A DNA stretch of 22,041 bases. Source: CAZCZR01 sp964503455 (GTDB lineage Bacteria > Bacillota > Clostridia > UBA1381). Shown here piece after piece: positions 7,618-14,400 of the stretch. The translations under genes were made by a program, and so were the position numbers. The DNA is taken from positions 1-22,041 of the forward strand of contig CAZCZR010000026.1 of the NCBI GenBank assembly GCA_964503455.1, read 5' to 3'. Positions within the stretch are counted from its first letter, which is position 1, and every line of letters starts with the position of its first letter. The notes beneath the pieces were generated by a model, which saw only the letters and a list, made by a program, of their open reading frames with translations, did no database searches and was not told the origin of the DNA.

Positions 7618-10600
7618 TTAGTTAGCCTGGTAGAATACGAGATTCGTGATGGTACCGTCTACAGTCTCAGCGTATACATAGTTTGTAGCGCCTTCCTGTA
7701 CGTCCATATTCCAGATAATTGTTCCTGCTACAGCATCCTTAACGGTTGAGAGGCAATCCTCGCCGTCATCGTTTGTTGAACCGGAAATCTGTGTACCGTC
7801 TATAAGCTCAATACCGTCTCTGATTGTTGAAGCGTCAAGCTTAACCGGTGAAGTAACGTCTACAGGAGGAATACTCTCTGCATTGTAAACATCCAGTCTG
7901 TACGAAGCCGATGACGAGTAGTCATATACGAATACGCCTGCATCGCTGTCTACAGAGAATGTTACCTGATCATCATCTGTTGAGTAGTATACTCCGTTGT
8001 CGTACTGAACCTTACCCAGTGTAACGCTCTTGCCGCTTACCTTAACAACCGGAGCATAAACGAATCTTACCTGATCGTCCGTGTCGTTTCCATCAAGATC
8101 CGAATCGCCTGTTGCGATTGAGAATCCGTTAAGATCCTTCTCCTTGTTTGTTGTCATCTTGTTAGCGTTATAGATTGTCTTAAGAGCCGACTCCTGAGTT
8201 GTTGAGTAGCTGTCAAAGCTGTCCGAAAGAACCTTCGTTCCTTCCATACCAAGTACAAGCAGGTCATCGTTGTTGTCTACGATACCGTCCTTGTTGTATG
8301 CGTACATGAAAGGAATACCGCGGCCAAGCTTATCAAAGTCTGATACGCTCTTGTCTACATATACAGTTACTGTATCGTCCGAACCGCTCTCATAAGCTGT
8401 GATAGCATATACGCTCTCATCGTTGTATGTTTCAACACTGTATGTGTCGAATACTGCAACTACTGTATCAGCCGAGAATCCGCCGTTACCGTCTACAAGT
8501 ATTACCAGCTTATATGTGCTGTCGTTTGTGCTCTTGCCAACACCAAGTGCTACATAATCGTCACCGTCTGTGAACGATGAAAGCGATCCAGCCTTAATGT
8601 CGCTTGCCGAGTAACCCGACTTGTTTGTATATGTGCCTGTTGCTTCGTCATAATCAAATGCATCGTCAGCATTCAGGATAGCTGTTGTTTCAGACATTCT
8701 TACCGAACCGATCTTCAGTGATGAAGCCTTGTACTCGCCGATACCTTCCTGAACACTTACATCGCTGATACCCTTGATCTCATTCGAGCTGTTTACGCTG
8801 TAGCTGATAATTCTTTCATTGATAGGATTCTTTGTCGAAGTATCAACATCCGAATAGCAGATCTTCTGGATAGCTTCTCTGTCTTCTGTCGACTTCAGTG
8901 AGTAAGTCTTTGACTCGCCTGTTGAAGTGATGATTCTTACAGAGTAAGTGTCGCTGCCTGACGGCAGATATACAGCTTCGAGGATAGCGTATGTATCCGA
9001 AGTTGCGCCTTCCTCAGCGTAGAGGATTCTGCCGAACTTATCTACCCACAGTTCATACTCTGTTGTATTGTCTGACGGGTCGATACCAATGCTTGAGTTT
9101 ACAGCTGTGTAAACTACGCCGTTGAATGTGTACTCAGCGCCTGTTGACGGATTTGAGTATCTTGTCAGCTTACCTGTTACAGTACCTCTTGTAATGTCGA
9201 TGTTGTAGAAACCTGAGTTGCTAACACCTTCATTTACATCGTACTCTACAGCGATTACATCGTCCGCCTGAATGTCAGTCAGATCAACTGTTTCGCCGTT
9301 CATTGTAACTGTGTATGAAATATCATCATCGGTTGTGTCTATTTCAAGTCTGTTATCAAGACCGTCCTTAGCGCCGATGTTGATTCTTACTACGTCATTT
9401 CTGTTAGTAACGCTTGAAACCTTACCAACGCCTGCGTATGTTACGTTGATTATGTCGTACTTGCCGTCAGCCGAGGTCTTGCCGTATTCCGGTGTGTCAA
9501 CCAGCTGAACGTCGCCTGTCGCATTTTCAACAAGATACTTTGTGATACCCTCTGCAAGGTCGCCTGTGTACTCAACGCCGTTTACATAGAGATCTACGTC
9601 AACATTGTTGTCATCGTCCTTAGCGAGTGTGTATGTATCAACCTTTGATGTTGAACCTGACTGGTAAACATAAATCTTACCGTCCTTCAGGATCTTTTCC
9701 GAAGCGATATTCGCCGAAGCTACGCCGTCATAGCCCTTGTAATCGTCAGCGAAATCATCCGACTTGAATTCAGCATATGAGTTCTTGCCCGACTCGAAGA
9801 ATGAAAGGATTACATAATCGTCATCCTCTGTCTTCTGAACCAGAGCCTCGCCGTATGAGTTGAGGTACTTGTCAGCGCCCGAGTCGCCTACGAGCATTGT
9901 GATGTCTGAATAGTCACCGCTTCTTGAATAGTATTCCTGATCGAAGTTCTTTGAATACTCAATCTTGAAGTTAACCTCGCCCTCTTTAAGGCTTCCCGAG
10001 GTTGACTCTCTTGTGCCTGTAACACGACCGTTTACCCAATATATATTAGAGTACTCTGAAAGCAGTGTTGCAAAGTTTGCGTCATCGCCTGTCAGATTGT
10101 CTCTTGTTACATATTTCGGCATACCGTTCGGATAATATCCGTCGATAGTAACGATCGAGCTCTTCAATGTGTTGTTAACCAGCATAGCAATGTCTTTTCT
10201 TGTTGCCGGAGCTGTTGTGTCGGAGATCGAAACGCCGTCCTTGATGCCGAGAGTGTTAGCCTGGGTTATATAAGCCGCAGGATAGTTGCTCGGATCAATA
10301 TATGTGCCGTAACCCGTAGCGCATACGAGCATCTTCAGAGCCTGCTCATATGTTACCTGATCGTCCGGACCGAATGTGCCGTCGCCGTAGCCCGATATAA
10401 TGCCGTCGCTTACAGCTGTAGCAACAAAGCCTGCTGCCCAGTGACCTGCAGTAACGTCAGTGAAGGGGCTTACGCTTGTGCCGTAGTCAGCATCTCCGCC
10501 ATGACGCGCCTTAGCAACTATTGTGGCGAATTCAGCTCTTGTTACGGCGTCATCCGGTTTGAATGTGCCGTCATCATAACCCTTGATTATACCCAGAGCC

Positions 10601-10737
10601 GTAAGGTTCTGTACAGCCTGATAATAGTCGGCTGTTGTAGGTACATCAGAGAAGTCCAAGGCAAAAGCTGAGATTGATGTCAACGACAAAGCAAGAGCAG
10701 CAACTGATGAAATTACTTTTTTGAGATTCTTGTTCAT
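7618..10737 (-). CDS. SLH-domain S-layer-type surface protein
   Basis: The 1039-residue secreted protein is probably the major S-layer or an abundant wall protein. The signal peptide is residues 1-26 (ending SISAFA before LDFSDV). Three N-terminal SLH domains follow (about 28-75, 91-138 and 148-195); only the first keeps a clean TRAE motif (VTRAEFA), the others having TYEQ and TRKD. The remaining roughly 840 residues are Asp/Ser/Thr/Tyr/Val-rich, very acidic, low in cysteine, and match no domain I can name; they suggest a beta-rich self-assembling, possibly calcium-binding array. Its codon use (Ala GCT, Val GTA/GTT) resembles rplL rather than neighbouring genes, supporting high expression. 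The start is ATG 10737 with Shine-Dalgarno AAGGGAGG. It has its own promoter, a 247-nt leader and a terminator. Confidence 0.9.
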   Translation of the reverse strand: MNKNLKKVISSVAALALSLTSISAFALDFSDVPTTADYYQAVQNLTALGIIKGYDDGTFKPDDAVTRAEFATIVAKARHGGDADYGTSVSPFTDVTAGHWAAGFVATAVSDGIISGYGDGTFGPDDQVTYEQALKMLVCATGYGTYIDPSNYPAAYITQANTLGIKDGVSISDTTAPATRKDIAMLVNNTLKSSIVTIDGYYPNGMPKYVTRDNLTGDDANFATLLSEYSNIYWVNGRVTGTRESTSGSLKEGEVNFKIEYSKNFDQEYYSRSGDYSDITMLVGDSGADKYLNSYGEALVQKTEDDDYVILSFFESGKNSYAEFKSDDFADDYKGYDGVASANIASEKILKDGKIYVYQSGSTSKVDTYTLAKDDDNNVDVDLYVNGVEYTGDLAEGITKYLVENATGDVQLVDTPEYGKTSADGKYDIINVTYAGVGKVSSVTNRNDVVRINIGAKDGLDNRLEIDTTDDDISYTVTMNGETVDLTDIQADDVIAVEYDVNEGVSNSGFYNIDITRGTVTGKLTRYSNPSTGAEYTFNGVVYTAVNSSIGIDPSDNTTEYELWVDKFGRILYAEEGATSDTYAILEAVYLPSGSDTYSVRIITSTGESKTYSLKSTEDREAIQKICYSDVDTSTKNPINERIISYSVNSSNEIKGISDVSVQEGIGEYKASSLKIGSVRMSETTAILNADDAFDYDEATGTYTNKSGYSASDIKAGSLSSFTDGDDYVALGVGKSTNDSTYKLVILVDGNGGFSADTVVAVFDTYSVETYNDESVYAITAYESGSDDTVTVYVDKSVSDFDKLGRGIPFMYAYNKDGIVDNNDDLLVLGMEGTKVLSDSFDSYSTTQESALKTIYNANKMTTNKEKDLNGFSIATGDSDLDGNDTDDQVRFVYAPVVKVSGKSVTLGKVQYDNGVYYSTDDDQVTFSVDSDAGVFVYDYSSSASYRLDVYNAESIPPVDVTSPVKLDASTIRDGIELIDGTQISGSTNDDGEDCLSTVKDAVAGTIIWNMDVQEGATNYVYAETVDGTITNLVFYQAN

Positions 10738-10984
10738 GTCTCAAATCCTCCCTTGTATATTTTACCTGATGAAGAAGCCCTTTTTAAAAACCTGCGCCGC
10801 CGCTTCTTCAATGCAGCGCGGCCGTATAAATACATCCCTAAAATAAAAACGCAAGAATTTTAAAGATGCGATGCCGTCCGACCGGACATCCGGCTCTAAC
10901 CTGCTCAGCTTTCCGTGCGAATCCGGCGGCAATTACGGTAACAGTATCCCCTGCCTGCTTCTACCCAAGCTAAAGTCACTGCTA
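10738..10984 (-). promoter_or_regulatory. Long structured 5' leader of the S-layer gene
   Basis: From the predicted start point near 10984 to the ATG at 10737 there are about 247 untranslated nt. The 5' half (10980-10864) is G+C-rich and foldable: GCUU/AAGC (10970-10967 with 10960-10957), GGCA/UGCC (10955-10952 with 10931-10928), and a bulged GCC..GUCC/GGAC..GGC hairpin (10894-10873). An A/U-rich linker follows (about 10863-10831), then the pseudoknot at 10819-10771 and the Shine-Dalgarno. I could not match it to a riboswitch class. It may stabilise the mRNA or regulate translation. Confidence 0.6.
10771..10819 (-). promoter_or_regulatory. Predicted H-type RNA pseudoknot upstream of the S-layer gene ribosome binding site
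   Basis: Reading the minus strand, GCGCUGC (10819-10813) pairs with GCGGCGC (10800-10794) as a 7-bp stem with one G-U. Inside its 12-nt loop lies GAAGAAGC (10809-10802), which is perfectly complementary over 8 bp to GCUUCUUC (10778-10771) downstream of the first stem. Loops are 3 nt (L1), 1 nt (L2) and 15 nt (L3, with five U and five A). This is classic H-type geometry. It ends about 19 nt before the Shine-Dalgarno. The pairing is seen directly; function is inferred. Confidence 0.55.
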
Positions 10985-10990
10985 TAACTT

Positions 10991-11019
10991 ATTTTACTAT
11001 TCTTTCGGCTGTATGTCAA
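10991..11019 (-). promoter_or_regulatory. Sigma-A type promoter of the S-layer gene
   Basis: On the minus strand a perfect TTGACA (11019-11014) and TAAAAT (10996-10991) are separated by 17 nt. Transcription would start near 10984. It is the best minus-strand promoter between the S-layer gene and rnhA. Confidence 0.87.
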
Positions 11020-11074
11020 TAGATAAATCAAAAACGCATATTGTTTTCAGCAAAATGTATCGTCCTTACCTGCT

Positions 11075-11104
11075 AAGACAAAGCATTTTTGTGCAATATG
11101 TCTT
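11075..11104. repeat. Inverted repeat upstream of the S-layer promoter
   Basis: AAGACA (11075-11080) is mirrored by TGTCTT (11099-11104), and inside it GCA (11083-11085) faces TGC (11092-11094). It lies about 55 bp upstream of the S-layer -35 box and 115 bp upstream of the rnhA -35 box, in the divergent promoter region. It could be an operator or chance symmetry. Apart from this, the A/T tracts and the promoters, I see nothing in 11020-11219. Confidence 0.3.
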
Positions 11105-11157
11105 TACCCATTGTTAAAGAGTATATAAAATAAGCTTACATTATTTTAGACGCGCTG

Positions 11158-11218
11158 TTTTTTAAAAAAGTTCCGTATTTTTATGATTTTTTTAACATTT
11201 TTTTAAAAAATATTTTTT
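11158..11218. other. A/T-tract cluster upstream of the rnhA promoter
   Basis: About 60 bp are almost entirely A and T, with runs of five to seven T or A roughly one helical turn apart (near 11158-11169, 11177-11182, 11187-11193, 11199-11211 and 11213-11218), ending at the rnhA -35 box. Such phased tracts bend DNA and can serve as an UP element for RNA polymerase alpha subunits. Function is inferred. Confidence 0.45.
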
Positions 11219-11219
11219 C

Positions 11220-11248
11220 TTGCCATATACTCGGATATATGGTATACT
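11220..11248 (+). promoter_or_regulatory. Promoter of the RNase H gene
   Basis: TTGCCA (11220-11225), 17-nt spacer and TATACT (11243-11248). Transcription would start near 11255. An ATG at 11239 therefore lies upstream of the transcript start and cannot be the gene start. Confidence 0.8.
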
Positions 11249-11283
11249 TGAAGGAGAAAACAAACGCATCGGAGGTAAAGCTC

Positions 11284-11898
11284 ATGGCAAAAAAGATATA
11301 CGCCGTTTTAAGCGGCAGACAGACCGGACTGTTTACCGATTGGGACGAATGTAAGCGTCAGGTGACGGGGTACAAGGGCGCGAAATTCAAGGGCTTCGAC
11401 ACCCGTGAAGAGGCGCTTGCGTATCTGGGCGGCAGCGCGCCGGAGGCGGACACCGATCCCGCCGAGCTTACGGCTTACGTGGACGGCAGCTATAATATAG
11501 GAAGAAAAATTTTTTCATACGGGGTTGTGATACTTACGCCCGAAGGCGAGGTTCTTACGTTCAGCGGCGCTTTTTCGGACGATACCCTCGCGAAAATGCG
11601 CAACGTCGCCGGCGAGATAGCCGCAAGCCGCTTCGCGATAGACTACGCCGTTTCGCACTCGTGCAAAAGCATCGACATCTACTACGATTACCTTGGCATA
11701 GAGCGCTGGGCAACGGGCGAATGGAAACGCAATCTCCCCGCTACACAAAGCTATTACGAGTACTGCGCTTCGGCAGCGGAGCGCGTCAGGCTGCGATTTA
11801 TAAAGGTAAAGGGCCACTCCGGCGACAAATACAACGACCTTGCCGACCATCTGGCAAAGGCCGCCGCCGGAATCGAAACGGAGCAGGATGATGTTTAA
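11284..11898 (+). CDS. rnhA: Ribonuclease H with N-terminal RNA-DNA hybrid-binding (viroplasmin-type) domain
   Basis: The 204-residue RNase H1-type enzyme cuts the RNA strand of RNA-DNA hybrids such as R-loops and Okazaki primers. Residues 3-48 (YAVLSGRQTGLFTDWDECKRQ and GFDTREEALAYL) form the hybrid-binding domain shared with eukaryotic RNase H1 and caulimovirus viroplasmin. The catalytic domain follows, with D67 (AYVDGSYN), E111 (GEIAAS), D135 (YDYLGIE), H178 (VKGHSGD) and D188 (NDLADHLA), matching E. coli D10, E48, D70, H124 and D134. The start is ATG 11284, with GGAGG (11271-11275) 8 nt upstream, rather than ATG 11239, which overlaps the promoter spacer. It is monocistronic, divergent from the S-layer gene and convergent with the gyrB string. 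Confidence 0.93.
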   Translation: MAKKIYAVLSGRQTGLFTDWDECKRQVTGYKGAKFKGFDTREEALAYLGGSAPEADTDPAELTAYVDGSYNIGRKIFSYGVVILTPEGEVLTFSGAFSDDTLAKMRNVAGEIAASRFAIDYAVSHSCKSIDIYYDYLGIERWATGEWKRNLPATQSYYEYCASAAERVRLRFIKVKGHSGDKYNDLADHLAKAAAGIETEQDDV

Positions 11899-11913
11899 AA
11901 TGCCCCAAATTAC

Positions 11914-11941
11914 GAAAAGGACCTCGTTTGAGATCCTTTTC
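11914..11941. terminator. Hairpin terminator between rnhA and the gyrB gene string
   Basis: GAAAAGGA (11914-11921) pairs with TCCTTTTC (11934-11941), with CTC/GAG inside and a 4-nt GTTT loop. The single unpaired position is C-A on the plus strand but a U-G wobble on the minus strand, as in the 7570-7599 terminator, so it probably serves chiefly the minus-strand genes ending at 11988. Four Ts flank it on both sides, so it may also stop rnhA transcripts. Confidence 0.7.
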
Positions 11942-11987
11942 GCGCTTACGCGGGGATTTTAAAAGTCATTTTTTAATATCCCGTGTC

Positions 11988-12167
11988 TTAATTCTGTTTT
12001 CTGACTATGCTGTAATCGTCGCCGAAGCGATAGTACGGGCAAGTCCTGAAGCTGTCCGTGATAAAAAGACGCATCTCGTCCTCGTCAAGATCAACCGCGC
12101 ACGTCATACATTCGTACTCGTCATCGTAATAATAATTCATACAGCTTTCGCAGTTTGACGAAGCCAT
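11988..12167 (-). CDS. DUF6472-like cysteine-containing mini-protein
   Basis: This 59-residue protein begins MASSNCESCMNYYYDDEYEC and ends DDYSIVRKQN. It has five cysteines in a C6-x2-C9, C20-x2-C23, C43 pattern, with MTCAVDLDEDEMRLF in the middle and TCPYYRFGDDY near the end. This resembles the DUF6472 family of short clostridial proteins as I recall it, and looks like a small zinc-binding fold. Function is unknown. It starts 12 nt after the gyrB stop, with Shine-Dalgarno AAGGAAG overlapping that stop, and is the last gene before the terminator at 11914-11941. The coupling suggests co-expression with gyrB. The ORF is convincing by its ribosome binding site, context and cysteine pairs. Confidence 0.82.
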   Translation of the reverse strand: MASSNCESCMNYYYDDEYECMTCAVDLDEDEMRLFITDSFRTCPYYRFGDDYSIVRKQN

Positions 12168-12179
12168 AAAAGCACTTCC

Positions 12180-14105
12180 TTATATATCCAGATTCGCGAC
12201 AAGCTTCGCGTTCTGCTCTATAAACTCTCTTCTCGGCTCCACCTTGTCGCCCATAAGTATGGTGAATATCTCGTCGGCGGCGATAGCGTCCTCCATCTCG
12301 ACTCTGAGCATGGTGCGCTTTTCGGGGTCCATTGTCGTTTCCCACAGCTCCGACGGGTCCATCTCTCCAAGACCCTTATAACGCTGAACGTTGCATCCGG
12401 GTCCCATTTCCTGTATCAGCCTGTCGCGCTCAAGATCATCGTAAGCGTACCGCTCAACAAGGCTTTTGTTTTTGCCCTTCGACACCTTGAACAGCGGCGG
12501 CTGCGCCAGATATATATGTCCCTGCTCCACAAGCGGACGCATATAACGGAAGAAAAACGTCAGAAGCAGCGTCCTTATATGCGAGCCGTCCACATCGGCA
12601 TCCGCCATTATGATTATCTTGTCGTATTTCAGCTTTTCTATATCAAACTCATCGCCTATGCCGACTCCGAGCGCCTGTATGACCGGAAGAAGCTTTTCGT
12701 TTGAATATACCTTGTCGATCCTCGACTTTTCAACGTTAAGCATCTTTCCCCACAAGGGAAGTATCGCCTGGAACTGACGGTTCCTGCCCTGCTTTGCCGA
12801 GCCGCCCGCCGAATCTCCCTCGACTATATACAGCTCCGATATTGTCGGATCCTCTCTTGTGCAGCGGGCGAGCTTTCCCAAAAGCGACGAGTTTGCGGCA
12901 GCGCCCTTGTTTCTGGTTGCCTCTCGTGCCTTTCTTGCCGCCTCTCTTGCGCGCGACGCCGTGAGTATCTTGTCTATAATCGCTCTTGCGACCTTCGGAT
13001 TTTCCTCCAAAAACGCTCCGAACTTGTCATTTACGGCGTTTTCCACAAGGTATCTTACCTCGGAATTGCCGAGCTTGGTCTTGGTCTGACCCTCGAACTG
13101 AGCCTCCATGACCTTGACGCTGACTACCGCCGTAAGTCCCTCTCTCGTATCGTCGCCCTGAAGCTCTGGATCCTTTTCCTTTATAAGATTGTACTTTTTC
13201 GCGTAATCCTTCAGCACTCTTGTAAGTCCCGATTTGAAGCCCGTTTCATGGGTTCCGCCGTCCATGGTATGAATATTGTTGGCGAAAGACAACAGCGTTT
13301 CGCTGTAGGCGGTGGTGTACTGCATAGCGATCTCCACCATCATATCATCGCGCGAGGACTCTATATAGATTACATTGTCATGTATTGCGTCCTTGCTTCG
13401 GTTGATGTAGGTGACAAATTCCTTGATTCCGCCCTCGGCATAAAGCACCTTCGGCTTCGGCTCCTCCGCGCGCTTGTCGGTAAGGACGATCCTAACGCCC
13501 TTGTTTAAAAACGCCTGCTCTCTCAAACGCTTCAAAAGCGTGTCATAGTCAAATTCAAGCACCTCAAAAATATCCGGATCCGGCTTGAAGGTTATCTTGG
13601 TGCCGGTCTTGTCGGTGTCGCCTATGATCTTCAAATCACAGGTGGGATCTCCGCGCTCAAAGCTCTGGTAATACACGTGCTCTCCGTTGGATACCTCCAC
13701 CTCAAGACGCTCCGACAGCGCGTTTACGACAGATGATCCGACGCCGTGCAATCCGCCCGACACCTTATATCCGCCGCCGCCGAATTTTCCTCCGGCATGA
13801 AGTATTGTAAGCACGACCGTCACCGTCGGTATTCCCTGCTGCGGATGGATCCCCACGGGTATGCCTCTGCCGTTATCGGTAACGGTAACGGAATTATCCT
13901 GGTTTATTTCAACGTCTATCTGTGTGCAGTAGCCTGCCAAAGCCTCATCAATCGAGTTGTCCACAATCTCGTATACAAGATGATGCAGCCCCGCCGACGA
14001 CGTTGAGCCGATGTACATTCCCGGTCTTTTCCTGACAGCCTCCAATCCTTCAAGGACTTGGATCTGACTTTCGTCATACTTGGTTTCTATTTTTTCCATG
14101 CTCAT
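12180..14105 (-). CDS. gyrB: DNA gyrase subunit B
   Basis: This is the ATPase subunit of DNA gyrase, which with GyrA introduces negative supercoils. It is full length at 641 residues. The GHKL ATPase shows EIVDNSIDEALAG (N50), DNGRGIP (77-83) and GGLHGVGSS (117-125). The TOPRIM domain shows EGDSAGGSAKQGRNR (from 429) and DADVDGSHIRTL (502-513) for magnesium binding, and the C-terminus QRYKGLGEMDP. GyrB rather than ParE is chosen because recF and remB are immediately upstream. The start is ATG 14105, 13 nt after AAGG; a second ATG (codon 3) is also possible. The gap to remB is 2 nt, so translation is coupled. Confidence 0.98.
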   Translation of the reverse strand: MSMEKIETKYDESQIQVLEGLEAVRKRPGMYIGSTSSAGLHHLVYEIVDNSIDEALAGYCTQIDVEINQDNSVTVTDNGRGIPVGIHPQQGIPTVTVVLTILHAGGKFGGGGYKVSGGLHGVGSSVVNALSERLEVEVSNGEHVYYQSFERGDPTCDLKIIGDTDKTGTKITFKPDPDIFEVLEFDYDTLLKRLREQAFLNKGVRIVLTDKRAEEPKPKVLYAEGGIKEFVTYINRSKDAIHDNVIYIESSRDDMMVEIAMQYTTAYSETLLSFANNIHTMDGGTHETGFKSGLTRVLKDYAKKYNLIKEKDPELQGDDTREGLTAVVSVKVMEAQFEGQTKTKLGNSEVRYLVENAVNDKFGAFLEENPKVARAIIDKILTASRAREAARKAREATRNKGAAANSSLLGKLARCTREDPTISELYIVEGDSAGGSAKQGRNRQFQAILPLWGKMLNVEKSRIDKVYSNEKLLPVIQALGVGIGDEFDIEKLKYDKIIIMADADVDGSHIRTLLLTFFFRYMRPLVEQGHIYLAQPPLFKVSKGKNKSLVERYAYDDLERDRLIQEMGPGCNVQRYKGLGEMDPSELWETTMDPEKRTMLRVEMEDAIAADEIFTILMGDKVEPRREFIEQNAKLVANLDI

Positions 14106-14107
14106 TT

Positions 14108-14398
14108 TTATCTGTGATCCTTTCTGCGAGTATCCTCCGTCCGCGCCTTGGCGTCCGAGCGCCTTTTAAGCGCCTGTGTATATATAGGCGACAGATACAC
14201 TCTGTGGTTTTCGCCGTCCGAGGATATTATATAAGACTTCGGTATCTCCTCCGCGACAGCGGTTATGACCTCGCCGTTTTTCTGCGCCATATTTAAAAAT
14301 TTTCTTCCGTGCCTGTTTATCGTTGTGTTTTCAAGGTCAAACACTCCTATTATGTCCGCCTCCGGCACGACTATATCTCCGCCTATATGAAGAAACAT
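14108..14398 (-). CDS. remB: Extracellular matrix regulator RemB (DUF370)
   Basis: The 96-residue DUF370 protein starts MFLHIGGDIVVPEADIIGVF and contains LENTTINRHGRKFL and SYIISSDGENHRVYLSPI, the usual RemB/YaaB features. In Bacillus the RemA/RemB pair affects expression of biofilm matrix genes; RemA binds DNA as a ring, while RemB function is less clear. The Lys/Arg-rich C-terminal tail (RRSDAKARTEDTRRKDHR) is longer than the core domain. It lies 2 nt after recF, with its GGAG Shine-Dalgarno in the end of recF, and 2 nt before gyrB. It occupies its conserved place between recF and gyrB. Confidence 0.93.
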   Translation of the reverse strand: MFLHIGGDIVVPEADIIGVFDLENTTINRHGRKFLNMAQKNGEVITAVAEEIPKSYIISSDGENHRVYLSPIYTQALKRRSDAKARTEDTRRKDHR

Positions 14399-14400
14399 AG

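Noticed and set aside
7546..7749. Plus-strand 67-codon frame across the S-layer gene 3' end
   Set aside because: It reads through the S-layer terminator and the 3' coding end on the other strand; its existence follows from codon bias of the real gene.
10864..10980. Known riboswitch in the S-layer leader (c-di-GMP, c-di-AMP or cobalamin)
   Set aside because: Scattered short matches such as AATCCGG on the opposite strand looked cobalamin-like, but the order and strand are wrong and no complete core is present.
11239..11283. 15-residue N-terminal extension of RNase H from ATG 11239
   Set aside because: That ATG lies in the promoter spacer, upstream of the predicted transcript start; ATG 11284 has a good Shine-Dalgarno and begins at the conserved domain.
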